Translations under genes and position numbers: made by a program
Shown: in pieces, positions 49,391 through 60,836 of the stretch
Layout of the letters: the number at the start of each line of letters is the position of its first letter
Numbering within the stretch: the stretch's first letter is position 1
The notes under the pieces: generated by a model
What the model was told of the DNA's origin: nothing
What the model saw: only the letters and a program-made list of their open reading frames with translations
Databases searched by the model: none
Source: Selaginella moellendorffii
Lineage: Eukaryota > Streptophyta > Lycopodiopsida > Selaginellales > Selaginellaceae
DNA: 64,000 nucleotides
Direction: 5' to 3'
Assembly (NCBI RefSeq): GCF_000143415.4
Contig: NW_003314307.1
Span: forward strand, 640,331-704,330

Positions 49391-51080
49391 CGCGTTTGAA
49401 TTTAGGGTTACAGGCGTTTGCGAGCAGCACGTACGCGGCGGAGTTTCGTGGCTCCTTGCCAATGGCCGACTTAGCGGCGGCTCCACCGTGTTTTAGGTCG
49501 CTGTGATTTCTACACGACGCCAGGAAGCACGTCCAATCCACGCCGTCGGCCATGAACGGCATCGTGTCGATCAGCTCCGCCGCAGATTCCAGGTATCCGC
49601 CCCTGCCAAGGACGTCGACCATGGAGCAATAGTGGGCTTTGAGAGGATTAAGGCCGTAATCCTGGGCCATGGAGACAAAGTAGCCGCGGGCTCCGTACAC
49701 ATCGCCCTTGTGAATGCTGGCCATGAGTACGGACGAGAAGCAAGCGTGGTTTGGTGGTATTGTCATTGGCATCTCATGGAATATCTCCAGGGCGCGGGAA
49801 GATTCGCTGTCACTGTCACACTGGGATGCCAGCATCGCGGCCCATGATATGACATCAATCTCTGGCATGGCATGGAAGAGGTCCCTTGCAAGGCGAATAT
49901 GCCCGTTCTGGGCATATGCCACGAACATGCACGTCCAGGCGGCCACTTGCCACTCTGGCATCTGATAGAAGATTTGCTTCGCTTGCTGTAGATGCCCTTC
50001 TTGGGAATATGCTGCTAGTAAGCTTGTCCAAGATACCAGATTCCACTCGGGCATCCTTGAAAACAAGCTGTGGGCCTCCTCCAAACGACCATTCTGGGAA
50101 TATAGTGCCAGCATTGAGCTCCAGGATACTAGATCACTCTCGGGAATCTCATTGAACATTCTCTTTGCATCGCTGATCTGTCCCGTTTGAGCAAATCCAG
50201 CAATCATGGCCGTCCACAGGATGAGATCCAACCGTGGAGCTTGGTCAAACACAGTTTTCGCTAGAGAGACCAGGCCATGGTCCACAAAAGCCGCCACCAA
50301 CGACGTGTGAGATGCAAGGTGGCGAACTGGCATTCTGCGGTGGAATATCTCCGCGGCCGTTAGATCTCCGCTCTGAATGTAGCAGTCGAGCATCACCGTC
50401 CACGTGTCCCAATTCCGTTCCGGAACCTGGTCGAAGAGATCCTTGGCCCGGGCAATTTCTCCGGCTCTGGCATATCCCGAAAGCATTGCATTCCAAGACA
50501 CTAGATTCCTCTCTGGCATCTCGTTAAACACTTGAATTGCATGGTCAAGTATCTTGTGGAGCGTGTACGCTGCCAGCATCGAGCTCCATGATACCAAATT
50601 TCTCTCAGGCATAGAATGAAATATTCGCTCTACTTGTGTAATATGCCCATTGTGGGCATATACTGTGAGTATGCAAGTCCACGAGACCACATTATGCTCG
50701 GGCATCTCATGAAAAATGCTCTCGGCATCTTTGAGGTTCCCTCCTTCGGCATATGCCGAAAGCAAAGAGTTCCACGAGACTAGATTCCTTTCTGGCATCT
50801 CAAGAAACAAGTCTCTTGCTTGCTGCAGATGCCCATTACGGGCATATGCTGAAAGCAAGCACGTCCACGACACCAGATCCCGCAAAGGTAGCCCGTCAAA
50901 CATTCTCTTAGCCGCAGAGACGTCCCCCTTCTTCGCATACGCATCCATCAGGACGGTCCATAGAACGAGCGTGGTCGACTGGAGCGAATCAAACAAGAGC
51001 TTGGCTTCGTGGAGCTGGGAGTTTCGTATGGAGGCAGTGAGCAATCGATAAGACGATGAAGGATCAGCCATAGTTTCCAT
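49380..51080 (-). CDS. Pentatricopeptide repeat protein built mainly of S-type repeats
   Basis: Intronless, 566 residues. Nearly the whole protein is a run of about fourteen 31-residue S-type repeats with the pattern MPERNLVSWNSLLSAYAEGG, then NLKDAESIFHE. There are few P or L motifs, and it ends with a short E-like part and no DYW domain. Consecutive S repeats are characteristic of lycophyte-rich PPR groups. The role should be sequence-specific RNA binding in an organelle. The N-terminus (METMADPSSSYRLLTASIRN) is a weak targeting signal, so localisation is uncertain. The last residues are encoded by a short genomic repeat, suggesting the C-terminus changed recently. The target is unknown. 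Confidence 0.92.
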   Translation of the reverse strand: METMADPSSSYRLLTASIRNSQLHEAKLLFDSLQSTTLVLWTVLMDAYAKKGDVSAAKRMFDGLPLRDLVSWTCLLSAYARNGHLQQARDLFLEMPERNLVSWNSLLSAYAEGGNLKDAESIFHEMPEHNVVSWTCILTVYAHNGHITQVERIFHSMPERNLVSWSSMLAAYTLHKILDHAIQVFNEMPERNLVSWNAMLSGYARAGEIARAKDLFDQVPERNWDTWTVMLDCYIQSGDLTAAEIFHRRMPVRHLASHTSLVAAFVDHGLVSLAKTVFDQAPRLDLILWTAMIAGFAQTGQISDAKRMFNEIPESDLVSWSSMLALYSQNGRLEEAHSLFSRMPEWNLVSWTSLLAAYSQEGHLQQAKQIFYQMPEWQVAAWTCMFVAYAQNGHIRLARDLFHAMPEIDVISWAAMLASQCDSDSESSRALEIFHEMPMTIPPNHACFSSVLMASIHKGDVYGARGYFVSMAQDYGLNPLKAHYCSMVDVLGRGGYLESAAELIDTMPFMADGVDWTCFLASCRNHSDLKHGGAAAKSAIGKEPRNSAAYVLLANACNPKFKRDDR

Positions 51081-51147
51081 TTGATGTTTATCAAGGCCTA
51101 AGAAGAACGTAAGAATGTATACATCAAATCAATCTTAAATCAAATCT

Positions 51148-51626
51148 TCAAGAACTGGATTCATACAGCCCGATCATGTGACCATCCAGGCATCTAAGCG
51201 CTGCAACCTGGAACAAAAACCATTGTTATTGACAAGGTCTCTCAATGCAAGCAAAGATTTCCACCTTTCCATGAGCCTGGTATTTTATAGGACCATCGAG
51301 CTCGGCGCCCATGGAAATAAGCTTGACCACAGTGTCATCGATGTCGGGCACGCTAACGGAGATGAAAGACGAGTAGTTCTTCGCCGGCTTTGTATCACTG
51401 CAGCACACAAGATCTGCTAGCTTGGATCAGTTCTAGCACAGGATCTACAATCCCATCGCGCATACCTCGGCGCTTGCATCATCGCGATCTTGAAATCGCC
51501 GCAGGTGAGCTCCGCCCATCGCTCCGTGCAGACGGCGACGGTGAATCCGAGCGCATTGGAGTAGAGCTTCGCGGCCTTGGGAACGTCGGCGTGGAGCTGG
51601 ACCAGATGCCTCACTGCGGTCGCCAT
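51148..51626 (-). CDS. Glyoxalase/dioxygenase-fold (VOC superfamily) protein
   Basis: Three exons (51626-51466, 51397-51265, 51207-51148) give 117 residues, one VOC fold of two beta-alpha-beta-beta-beta modules. The sequence runs HLVQLHADVPKAAKLYSNAL, then FTVAVCTERWAELTCGDFKI, FISVSVPDIDDTVVKLISMG and finally ALRCLDGHMIGLYES, the usual last strand with a metal-ligand Glu. Plant relatives are small cytosolic proteins of unclear substrate, often annotated as glyoxalase I-like. It is too short for a classical two-domain glyoxalase I. Divergent from the WRKY gene. Confidence 0.9.
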
Positions 51627-52466
51627 AGTTGAGAACCCTAAAAGTATCTTTTCCCCATTTAGGATATTCGTTTAGGGCTTTAACGGTTTGACACCTGCGC
51701 CCTTTTCGGAGACAATCACACTAAAATTTATTACAAGAATCCATGACCACTTTAATGCCGAAAGATACAATCCTTCAACCGTTTCAACGAACTTTCCTCG
51801 CGGAATTTCTAGCTCTAATCCGCCATTTGAACAGGTCACCCGCATCCGACGGTCGAGCGGCGTGGGCCGTAAATCTGGGCTCGGTCAAGCCGCCGCTGGG
51901 AAAAGCTCAGTCAACTCTGGTCAGGAGCTCCGCGGGTCAAAGAGGGCGGTCAAGGAAAATCGTTTGACCGGGGCAAGAGCTCGTGCGCGGGGTACATGGG
52001 TCAAACTTGGTCAAACACCCGGTGGCTGCAGAGATTAAGCACACAGATTCTTCTGGAATTTTCAAATGTGTTGACTGTGGACTGGAAAACCCCAAAGAGT
52101 GGATTTCAGACGGCCGCGGAGTCCTTTTTCCTTCTTGTCAACGTTCCAAGCTCTGTAAATTCTTCGCTTGAGCGCGTATAGATGCATGGAATGGATTCCA
52201 ATTTCCAACGATCTGTGAGATAAAGGAGTGATCGATCGAGATTTATCGACAGACAAGCATAGAGCTCATAAAAGAGGGATTTTGATGATCGTGAAAGACA
52301 AAGAATGCCGTGTTTCCAGGATGCGAGGAAGATGAATCCGAGCTAGTCCGCTGGAGATACCAGACAAAGGAGAGGTTTTCTTGGCTTGTTCTTGGTGGGA
52401 ATGTGATTCCGCCTCTGCTAGAAGAGAGAGAAGTCGATCACTGGTCGACCGATGAGAGACTGAGAG
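51627..52466. promoter_or_regulatory. Divergent promoter with a W-box cluster upstream of WRKY
   Basis: Eight TTGAC[C/T] elements in either orientation lie within 51883-52076: at 51883, 51909, 51935, 51948, 51964, 51999, 52009 and 52071. That is about 390-585 bp before the WRKY start. W-boxes are the binding sites of WRKY factors, so auto- or cross-regulation is likely. Confidence 0.7.
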
Positions 52467-54415
52467 ATGGATCAGCAGCAAAAACAAGAGCAATCGAGCT
52501 CGTCCTCGAGCTACCAGCAGCTTCTCAAATCGGAGGTGAGCAAAGGGTGTGCGCAAGTCCGCCAATTCGAGCAGAAGCTCCATTCCTTGATCCAATCCCC
52601 AGCATTCTACCCCACGCTCATCTTCGACGCCACCGCGATCATCTCCACCTTCGCCAACGTCATCGCGCAGCTCAACCGGGGCGATCCCACGCAAGCAATT
52701 ACAGCCGCCGCCGCCGCGGCGGCGATCACGATCCCCACTACAGCTCCTTCTCTTCTCATCCGGCCCTCGTTAGAGCTGCCCACAGTGCCCAGCAGCTCCA
52801 CCGCGTCGTCCTCGCCAATGACTTGCAGCCCAATCCGAGCTTCAACGCCGCCACACTCGCCCCCAAATCTAGCGCTCTCGAGCCCTCACACGACGAGCAG
52901 CAGTAGCCCGGCATTGACGCCTTCCACCACACCGGAAGGATCGCCAAACAATCCACCGTGCACGGCGGCGCTGGATGGAGCGGCGGAAGGCGGCGGCGCC
53001 ATGGACGAATTCCCAGCTTCTGGGATTGGGAGGAAGAGGTGAGCCGGGTTTTTTTTTGTGGTTTAGGGCTCTTATTTCTCCATTTCTCCTCTACCAGGAA
53101 GTGCTTGCCCAAGCGCGTGGTGAAGCAGCGCGCCAACAGCAACGAGCATGGGAGCGAAGCTCCGGCCGACGATGGATTCACCTGGCGCAAGTACGGGCAA
53201 AAGGATATCCTCAATTCCAAGTTTCCCAGGTATGATCCTCGATCTCGATCTAGCGCCAGTAAGTAGCTCGCTCAATGCCGTGTAGCTCTCGCGATGCGGT
53301 GGAGAGACCTCGTTTTCTTGGATGATTTCTCACTGTCCTGGGAGGATTTTCTTCTTGATTCGTACTGACGGTTTCTTTGGATTCCAAGCTTTGAGATTTT
53401 GCGTATCTTCACTTCGATAGCTATCGATTGTGATGTCTCATCGTTTCCTTTGATACAGTCTTTGCATGTCAGTTTTCTTGCGATAGTTCTCTCAGGGGGT
53501 TGTTCAGGCAGCGCTAGCTCGTCTCACTCGAGAATCGAGAATTTCCTTCTAACGTGTGATTTATATTCTCTCTCTTCCAGGAGCTACTACCGTTGCACTC
53601 ACCAAAAAGAACTTGGCTGCCAAGCGACCAAGTACGTCCAGAAGTGCGAAGACGAGCCATCCATGTACCAGGTGACTTACATCGGCGAGCACTCATGCCA
53701 GAACGCGCAAAGCAACAGCTTCTGGAGATCGGGGCTCTCCGCCAGACCGCTTATCTTCGCGATGAATCCCGGACAATCAGCAGCGGCAGTAGCAGCGTCA
53801 CTCACGCTCCCGAGCTCGGGGATCCATTCCACTCCACCGTCTCTCGCGTCTCGGCTCGAAGAAATGAGTGCCTCCCGCCTCACGCTCTCGCCGTCGAGGC
53901 CCTCCACTACCGGTTTCAACCTCTTGAGACCGGCTGCTTCGCTCACTTCTCCGAGCCAGTGGACGACTCCGAGATTTGGAGTCGCTTGCCCAGTGAAGTC
54001 CGAGCCACTCGCATCTCCTCCGCTGCAGCTAGCAACAACGACGAGCCAGCAAGAGCCATCGCCGTCGAGCCTCGACACTGACAGGCGATTGCTCAGAATG
54101 TCGCTGGGAAGCAGCATGACGGTGGCAGCAGCAGAATCATCATCGCTGCATTCATCTTCGTCGTCCACACCACCGCCGCCGCCGCCACCGCCACCATCTT
54201 CGTCCTCACCGGTTGCCGCTACCACCACAGTTGCTGTCACTGCTGGAGAGCACGAAAACATCCAAGAACTTTGGAACCTGGGGGAGCTTCCGGAGGTTGG
54301 CATGGACACGGCCTCCCTGGAAGACATCCCAAAGAGATCGTCGTCCTTGACAGACATAGCTTACCTCCAGGACATTATGGGCTACGACCCCATGCTCTTC
54401 GACTCGGACAACTGA
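52467..54415 (+). CDS. WRKY transcription factor, group III
   Basis: Three exons (52467-53038, 53098-53229, 53581-54415) give 512 residues. One WRKY domain starts at W220 (FTWRKYGQKDILNSKFPR). The zinc finger is Cys-x7-Cys (CTHQKELGC) with His-x-Cys at its end (GEHSC), which defines group III. The intron after KFPR is the conserved R-type position of this group. The N-terminal part has a leucine/aliphatic helix (residues about 18-70), then Ser/Pro/Thr-rich linkers. The C-terminal half has a poly-Pro/Ser run and an acidic end (LPEVGMDTASLEDI, YDPMLFDSDN) that may activate transcription. Group III members respond to pathogens, salicylate and senescence. Its own promoter carries a W-box cluster. 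Confidence 0.95.
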
Positions 54416-54681
54416 AAGTGGTCTTCTAACAATTCTTTTTCCTGCGGCGAAGCTAGCGATATCAGTTTTGTAAAGCAGTTCTTTTAATCATAGCTTTCCT
54501 TTTCTTTTTCACTGCTTTTGTCGAGTTTGCGACTAACTTCCTCTACTAGATGGCTATGAAACAGGCTTGAAGAAATCATCTTCGCTAGACCGAGTCTGTC
54601 TGACTTGGTTCGTAAGAGATACAACCTCAACTTTAAGGCATTTTCTCAGGTAAGCGATCTCCTCACTCTTGTTTTCGTTCG
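54416..54681. other. Short spacer between the WRKY and protease genes
   Basis: 265 bp holding the WRKY 3' UTR and the protease promoter and 5' UTR. No further feature seen. Confidence 0.4.
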
Positions 54682-56455
54682 ATGGATTTCGCAGTTGTGT
54701 TGCTTTCTCTCGCGGTTCTTCAGCTGTTGCGCGTAGATGGAGCAGCGGTTTTCCAGCTCAAACACAGATTTTTCGAGCATCACAATCCAGCTTCCAGAGG
54801 GATTAGCGAGGACCATTTTAAAAGGCTTGTCGAGCAGAATATGAGACGAGGGAGGTCTCTTGCTAGAGTCGAGTTTGGACTGGAAGGAGGCTATTCGGAA
54901 TTTGGGTAAAAAGCTTTCTTTTCGTTTTTTCTTGGGGTTTGAGCTTGTACCGTGTTTCTTCGTGCAGACTTTACTACACGGAAGTGGAACTGGGAAGTCC
55001 ATTCCAGAAGCTGAAAGTTATAGTGGACACGGGGAGCAACATCTTCTGGGTCAAGTGTAAGCCTTGTCAGTCCTGCTTGAATCCGGAAGATGATTCCAGC
55101 GTAAGATATCGTCAAACTTTGAACTTATTGACAAATTTTTTTTTCTCTGCTCCCCAGCCCTCTCAAACACTTTTCGACACGAATTCTTCGTCCACTCTTG
55201 CTTGGTCGAGATGCTCGGACCCTCTTTGTGATCCACACCAGTGCCAGAATAAAAGCGTGAACAGCGTTTGCTCTTTCGAGATTGGCTATGGAGACAACTC
55301 GTCCTCCACAGGTGCGTTTGTGAGGGATAATATCAGCTTGGTTTCGCGAGATCAAGGCAGGGGTGATACAACTTCCAAGATTTTTCTCGGGTACGTTTTT
55401 GATAGCTCCAGGCCTTTTCGCAAGCGGTGTTCTTCAGGTGTGCGAATTATATCTCTGGTAGCTGGCCAGGTGATGGGGTTATGGGATTTGGACCGCTTCC
55501 GCTGGCCGCACCGTCCCAGATTGCAGCTCAGAGGAATCTCACCAAAATTTTCTGGCATTGCTTAAGCGGAGAGAGAGATGGTGGTGGAGTTCTTGCGCTT
55601 GGAGAATCTCCTCCAGAGCTAGGAATGGTTTACACTCCTCTCCTGAACACCTCGTAAGTTTTGAGCTTTCAATTTGTCTCCTTTTTTCCCTTTCTGCTTG
55701 CTTGACACAAGCTCGTGATTTTGGAAATCAGAGGCTATTACAGCGTGATTCTGCTCGGCATTTCTGTCAACTTTAAGATCCTCCCGATCGACACAAAGGA
55801 TTTTTTAGACACCAGGAACAGTAGCGGGACTCACGGAGTCATTTTTGACAGCGGCACAACATTTGCGACACTTTCGACTGCAGCAAATAATCTTCTTTTC
55901 CAGACCGTAAGCTCCTGTTTTCTATGTTTTTTCTTCGCAAAAGTGTTTTATTTTTTAAAAGCAGATCTTAAACTTAACCAGCGCTACAGTAGCGTCTGAC
56001 ATCAACGAAACTCGGTGCTTCCATGTTAGAACCAGGTACTTGAAAAAACAAAATCGGTTTTTTCTTACTTTGTTCCAGCCTCGGTTCGTCTTTTCCAAAC
56101 ATCACTCTTTTCTTCCAAGGTGGAGCGTCCATGAGCTTGACACCTGAAAACTACTTGGCATCTGTCACCACAAACCAGGTACGTGAAAACGAAAAAAAAA
56201 TAAATTAGCGATTTTCAACAGCAAAGAAAGCGCTCATGACTTTGACAATCGAACAGAAAATTCACGTCTACTGCTACGTATGGCAATCGTCTGGCGATCT
56301 CACTGTCTTGGGAGGTAAATCACAGAAGCATCTTTTTTCTTCCCATGAAACTCTCGTGTGTAGAAATCGTCCTCAAAGACAAGCTGGTGGTTTACGACCT
56401 CGAAAACTCCCGAGTTGGATGGAAGAAAGGCCATCGCGATTGTCACAAGCAATAA
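54682..56455 (+). CDS. Pepsin-type (A1) aspartic protease, secreted
   Basis: Nine exons give 433 residues: 54682-54905, 54968-55100, 55158-55390, 55438-55653, 55732-55906, 55965-56035, 56079-56178, 56257-56314, 56364-56455. A signal peptide (FAVVLLSLAVLQLLRVDGAA) precedes a short propeptide. The first catalytic motif is VIVDTGSNIFWVKC (Asp about 95), the second VIFDSGTTFATL (Asp about 308). The Cys-rich insert KCKPCQSC and the YGDNSSSTGAF flap region are of the plant nepenthesin/CND41-related type. The C-terminal strand is KLVVYDLENSRVGW. Such enzymes cleave proteins in the apoplast or vacuole. The usual LGD before the last module is LGE here. A stop-codon-spanning tandem repeat follows the gene. 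Confidence 0.9.
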
Positions 56456-56710
56456 CAAGAGATTTTTGATGGCCCCCCAAAGCTACAAAGCTTAGAAAAG
56501 CTATAGAATTCTTCTTGAGAATTTGGATGGAGATAGAGTTCGTGTTTGTCTAAAATGCTTGGAACTTATTTTCAATGTCAAAAGAGAATTCGTAATAACA
56601 AGAGATTTTTTATAGCCTCCCAAAGCTACAAAGCTTAGAAAGCTATGGAGATATTTGTCCAAAATGCTTGGAACTTATATTAGCATGTCCGTACCAATGT
56701 CAACAGAAGA
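56451..56710. repeat. Tandem duplication of the protease gene's 3' end
   Basis: The segment beginning at the stop codon (56451) recurs at 56594 with the same AATAACAAGAGATTTTT start and CTACAAAGCTTAGAAA and ATGCTTGGAACTTAT blocks. Units are about 140 and 115 bp. It duplicates 3' UTR sequence and possibly a poly(A) signal. Confidence 0.8.
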
Positions 56711-57192
56711 GCTTTGTCTGATTGGCCAATGGTTAGTTTCTTGTAAGAATTCGTCTATTTTGCCTGGCCGCGTCGTGACGCGTGAAGGGCACGAAGGGTA
56801 CGATGGTCGTACGCGGGGTCTAGGGCCGTACTCCAGGAAGCTTCTTAAGACTTGGGGCTCCTGATCGCGCAGCGCAGACAAAAGGAAGAGCGCGACGCGA
56901 TCGATCGGCAAATCGCCACCATTGCGCTGACAATCGCAGCAGCAGCAACAGAACGCGCAGGCGCGTCCACAGCGCATTTGTCCGGTTGCGCGCCTCTCCT
57001 CCCCAGCGCCGCTCCGATTTCCCGACAGCCGCGAGAAATCTCGAGCGATCTCGCGCAGCAGTTCGATCGGATAAGGTCTGGTTAGGGTTCTTGATCGTTT
57101 CCTCTGCTTCGTCGTCGTCGTCTAGCTGCTGTAGATCGATCGATCGGTCGGTCAAAATATCGCAAATGCCCGTGTGGTAAGGGGAGGAAGGA
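56711..57192. promoter_or_regulatory. Upstream region of the first Ca2+-ATPase
   Basis: GC-rich 5' flank and likely 5' UTR. An AGGGTTCTT motif near 57083 and a TC/GTCG-rich run near 57100-57125 are present. No ORF of note. Confidence 0.4.
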
Positions 57193-60100
57193 ATGGAATC
57201 CAGGCGTGGCTCCGATCTAGGCAGGGGCGGATCCAAGAAGACCTTCGAGATCCCGCACAAGGACACTCCATTGGAAGTGCTCGAGTCGTGGAGAAAGGCC
57301 ACGCTTGTGCTCAATGCCTCGCGGCGCTTTCGCTACACTGCCAATGTGAAGAAGAGGCGCGACGCCGACGAGAAGGTAAGAGATTTTGGCCATAGCTCCT
57401 CCTAGAGATGTTCTCACTTAATTGTTCCTCTTCTTCTCTTTGCAGAGGCGGAAGTTTAAGACGACCGGGCAAGTCGTGAGGGCCGCGTTTCGATTCATCG
57501 ATGGTGAGTTCCTTGCTTGTCGGATTTTTCTCCATGGCTCTCTGGATGATCTCTCGTGCGTGTTTTCCATGTGAAAGCTTTTTCCTGGCTTTTCCAAGTT
57601 TTCTTTTGGATGATCTCGTCTCTTTTGTGTGGAAGTTATGAGTGCCTGGCTCTTTTTGGATGCGTTATAGCTTTCTCGAGTGGATTTTCATTCCAGCTTG
57701 GTGGCGACTGACAATCGCTCTAAACTTTTCCAGCTGGGATCTCCGCTCCCGATGTTACCACTGTCGAGGACGAGAAAGCAAAGCAGCACGGGTTCCAAGT
57801 TTCTCCAAAGCAACTATCGTCACTGGGTGACAGGAGCGCTCAAGAGTCCACGCTAAAATCTATGGGAGGGATTCACGGAGTGGCCCAGAAGCTACTGGTG
57901 AGCCTCGACGATGGAGTTTCCAAAGACGAGGTCGACAAGAGGAAGGAAGCTTTCGGGTCCAACGTGTACGAGGAGAAGCCGCCGAAAGGATTCTGGGTGT
58001 TCGTGTGGGAGGCCATGCACGACTTGACGCTGGCAATTCTCGGCTTTTGCGCTATCCTCTCGCTGGTGATCGGTGTGCTCACGGAAGGCTGGAAGGAAGG
58101 GTGGTACGATGGAACCGGTATTGCGCTCAGCATTATTCTCGTGGTTTTCGTCACTGCCGCAAGCGACTACCAGCAGTCTCTCCAGTTCAGGGATCTCGAC
58201 AAAGAGAAGAAGAACATACTTATACAGGTGACAAGGAACCACAGGCGGCAGAAGGTTTCCATTTTCGATCTTGTTGTTGGAGACGTGGTGCATCTTTCCA
58301 TCGGCGATCAAGTTCCAGCGGACGGGCTGTTTATCTCCGGGTACTCGCTGGTGATCGACGAGTCGTCCATGACCGGGGAGTCTGAACCACAGCATGTCGG
58401 GAAGGATAAACCGTTTTTGCTTTCGGGGACGAAAGTTCAGGATGGCTCGGCACTGATGCTCGTCACGGGTGTTGGAATGAACACGGAGTGGGGGCACCTG
58501 ATGGCTGTGCTGGGTGAAGGTGGTGACGACGAGACTCCTTTACAAGTAAGGCTCAATGGAGTGGCGACTTTGATCGGGAAAATCGGCCTCGGCTTTGCGG
58601 TCGTGACTTTCCTCGTCTTGCTCCTGAGGTTTTTGATCAAGAAGAGGTTCCAGCTGGTTACTCATGACGCTCTCGAGATCGTCAACTTCTTCGCCATCGC
58701 CGTGACTATCATCGTCGTTGCTGTGCCCGAAGGCCTCCCGCTTGCGGTGACGCTTACTCTGGCGTATGCGATGAAGAAGATGATGAAGGACAAGGCCCTG
58801 GTGAGGCATCTGTCCGCTTGCGAAACGATGGGATCGGCGACTTGCATATGCAGCGACAAGACCGGAACTTTAACGACAAACCACATGACTGTGGTGAAGT
58901 CATGGATTGGTGGAAGAGTTTGGAGCGAGTCAAGGCCGGAAGTCTGTCCTGAACTTCACGAGCTGGTGCTTGAGAATTGCTTTCAGAACACAAGTGGAGA
59001 CGTCTGCGATGGAGAGGGAGGCAAGCCGGACCTGATAGGAACACCGACCGAGACTGCGGTTCTATCGTTTGGTGTCAGCCTGGGAGGTAACTTCAAGAAG
59101 GTGAGAAGTCAGTCGAGCATTCTCAAGGTTGAGCCGTTCAACTCGGCGAAGAAAAGAATGGGGGTGCTGGTAAAGGACGGCCATGGGACCATCCGTGCTC
59201 ACTGGAAAGGTGCTTCGGAGATTGTCCTGGGCATGTGTGACAAGTACCTCGACACCGAAGGCAACGTTTGTCCCATAGACGAGAAGAAATACCGCGAGCT
59301 CAAGGGAATTATCACGACTTTCGCCGACGAGGCTCTGAGGACGCTGTGCATGGGGTTCCGAGAACTGGAGAGCGAGCCTGCTGAAGATAAACTTCCCGAT
59401 AATGGCTTCACCTGCATTGGAATCGTCGGTATCAAGGATCCGGTAAGGCCAGGAGTGAGGGACGCCGTCCAGCTTTGCTTCGCAGCTGGTATCAAGGTTC
59501 GAATGGTAACGGGTGACAACATCAACACCGCGGTTGCCATTGCTCGAGAGTGTGGCATCCTCACAGACGGTGAAGCGATTGAAGGGCCCGACTTTCGTCG
59601 CCTCAGCACCGAAGAGATGAGAAAGTTGATTCCCAGCTTGCAGGTAAGCAAGCAAGCCGACGTTTTTATTGAGCTTTCTAATTATTTATCTCGGTTTCGT
59701 CTCGAAGGTTATGGCAAGATCCTCTCCAACTGACAAACACACTCTCGTAAGAGAATTGCGAGCTCTGGATGAAGTGGTTTCCGTAACTGGCGATGGAACC
59801 AACGACGCTCCGGCTTTACATGAAGCAGACGTTGGCTTAGCCATGGGAATTTCTGGAACGGAGGTACTACTTTTCATCTTGATCTTCTTTAATCGTTCTG
59901 AGCGGCCGGAATTTTTTTTTTATGCAACAGGTGGCAAAGGAGAGCGCTGATATAGTTATTCTAGACGACAAGTTCAACACTATAGTGGTGGTAGCAAAAT
60001 GGGGCCGCTCGGTCTACACAAACATCCAAAAGTTTGTGCAGTTCCAGCTTACAGTGAACCTTGTGGCCCTCGTGTTGAATTTTACATCTGCTTGCATCAC

Positions 60101-60836
60101 AGGTAAGATTCTTTACTCTTTAAGTTCTTGGGTCTCATATGTGACTTTTTCTTCTCTTGTCGTTGATCAGGGACGGCTCCGCTCACTGCTGTGCAGCTGC
60201 TGTGGGTGAATCTGATCATGGACACGTTGGGTGCTCTTGCTCTGGCAACCGAGCCACCGACGGATGATCTGATGAAGAGAACACCCGTTGGACGTAAAGG
60301 ATCCTTTATAAGCACCGTCATGTGGAGGAACATAGCAGTCCAGGTCGTTTATCAGCTCGTCGTTCTTAATGTTCTCCTGTACAAGGGAAAAGACATTCTC
60401 GGCTACGACACCTTGACGCTCAACACCCTCATCTTCAATGTTTTCGTGTTCTGCCAGGTAAACACTACTGCTTTCTCTCTTGTTTTTCTCACTGTCGCCG
60501 CTGCTACAGGTATTCAACGAGCTGAATGCGAGAGACATGGAGAAGCTCAACGTTTTCAAGCACACCTTCAACAACATAACTTTCCTCCTGGTGATCCTCT
60601 TCACGGTGGTTTTCCAGACCATTCTGGTGGAGTTCCTGGGCAAGCTGGCCGACACCACCCCGCTAAATGCAAAGCAGTGGGGGATCAGCGTGCTGCTCGG
60701 GGCCATCGGCGTGCCACTGGCAATGCTCGGCAAGCTCATTCCAGTCCCCGCAGAATCGTCGTGCTTCTCCTCGCATTCCAGCGACAACGACGAAGAGGAC
60801 AACGATGGCTACCAGCCACTGCCGCAGAGCGCATGA
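57193..60836 (+). CDS. Autoinhibited plant Ca2+-ATPase, type P-IIB
   Basis: Seven exons (57193-57375, 57446-57503, 57734-59643, 59708-59863, 59931-60102, 60171-60457, 60510-60836) give 1030 residues, full length for the ACA family. The N-terminus holds a calmodulin-binding autoinhibitory segment starting at W33 ([20 protein letters not shown]). The pump then shows TGES, the TM4 PEGLP calcium site, the phosphorylated Asp in [10 protein letters not shown] (about residue 455), KGASE (ATP binding), MVTGDN and [13 protein letters not shown]6 has [20 protein letters not shown] with the second calcium-site residues. It exports Ca2+ from the cytosol across plasma, tonoplast or ER membrane, relieved by Ca2+-calmodulin. 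A paralogue follows in tandem. Confidence 0.96.
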
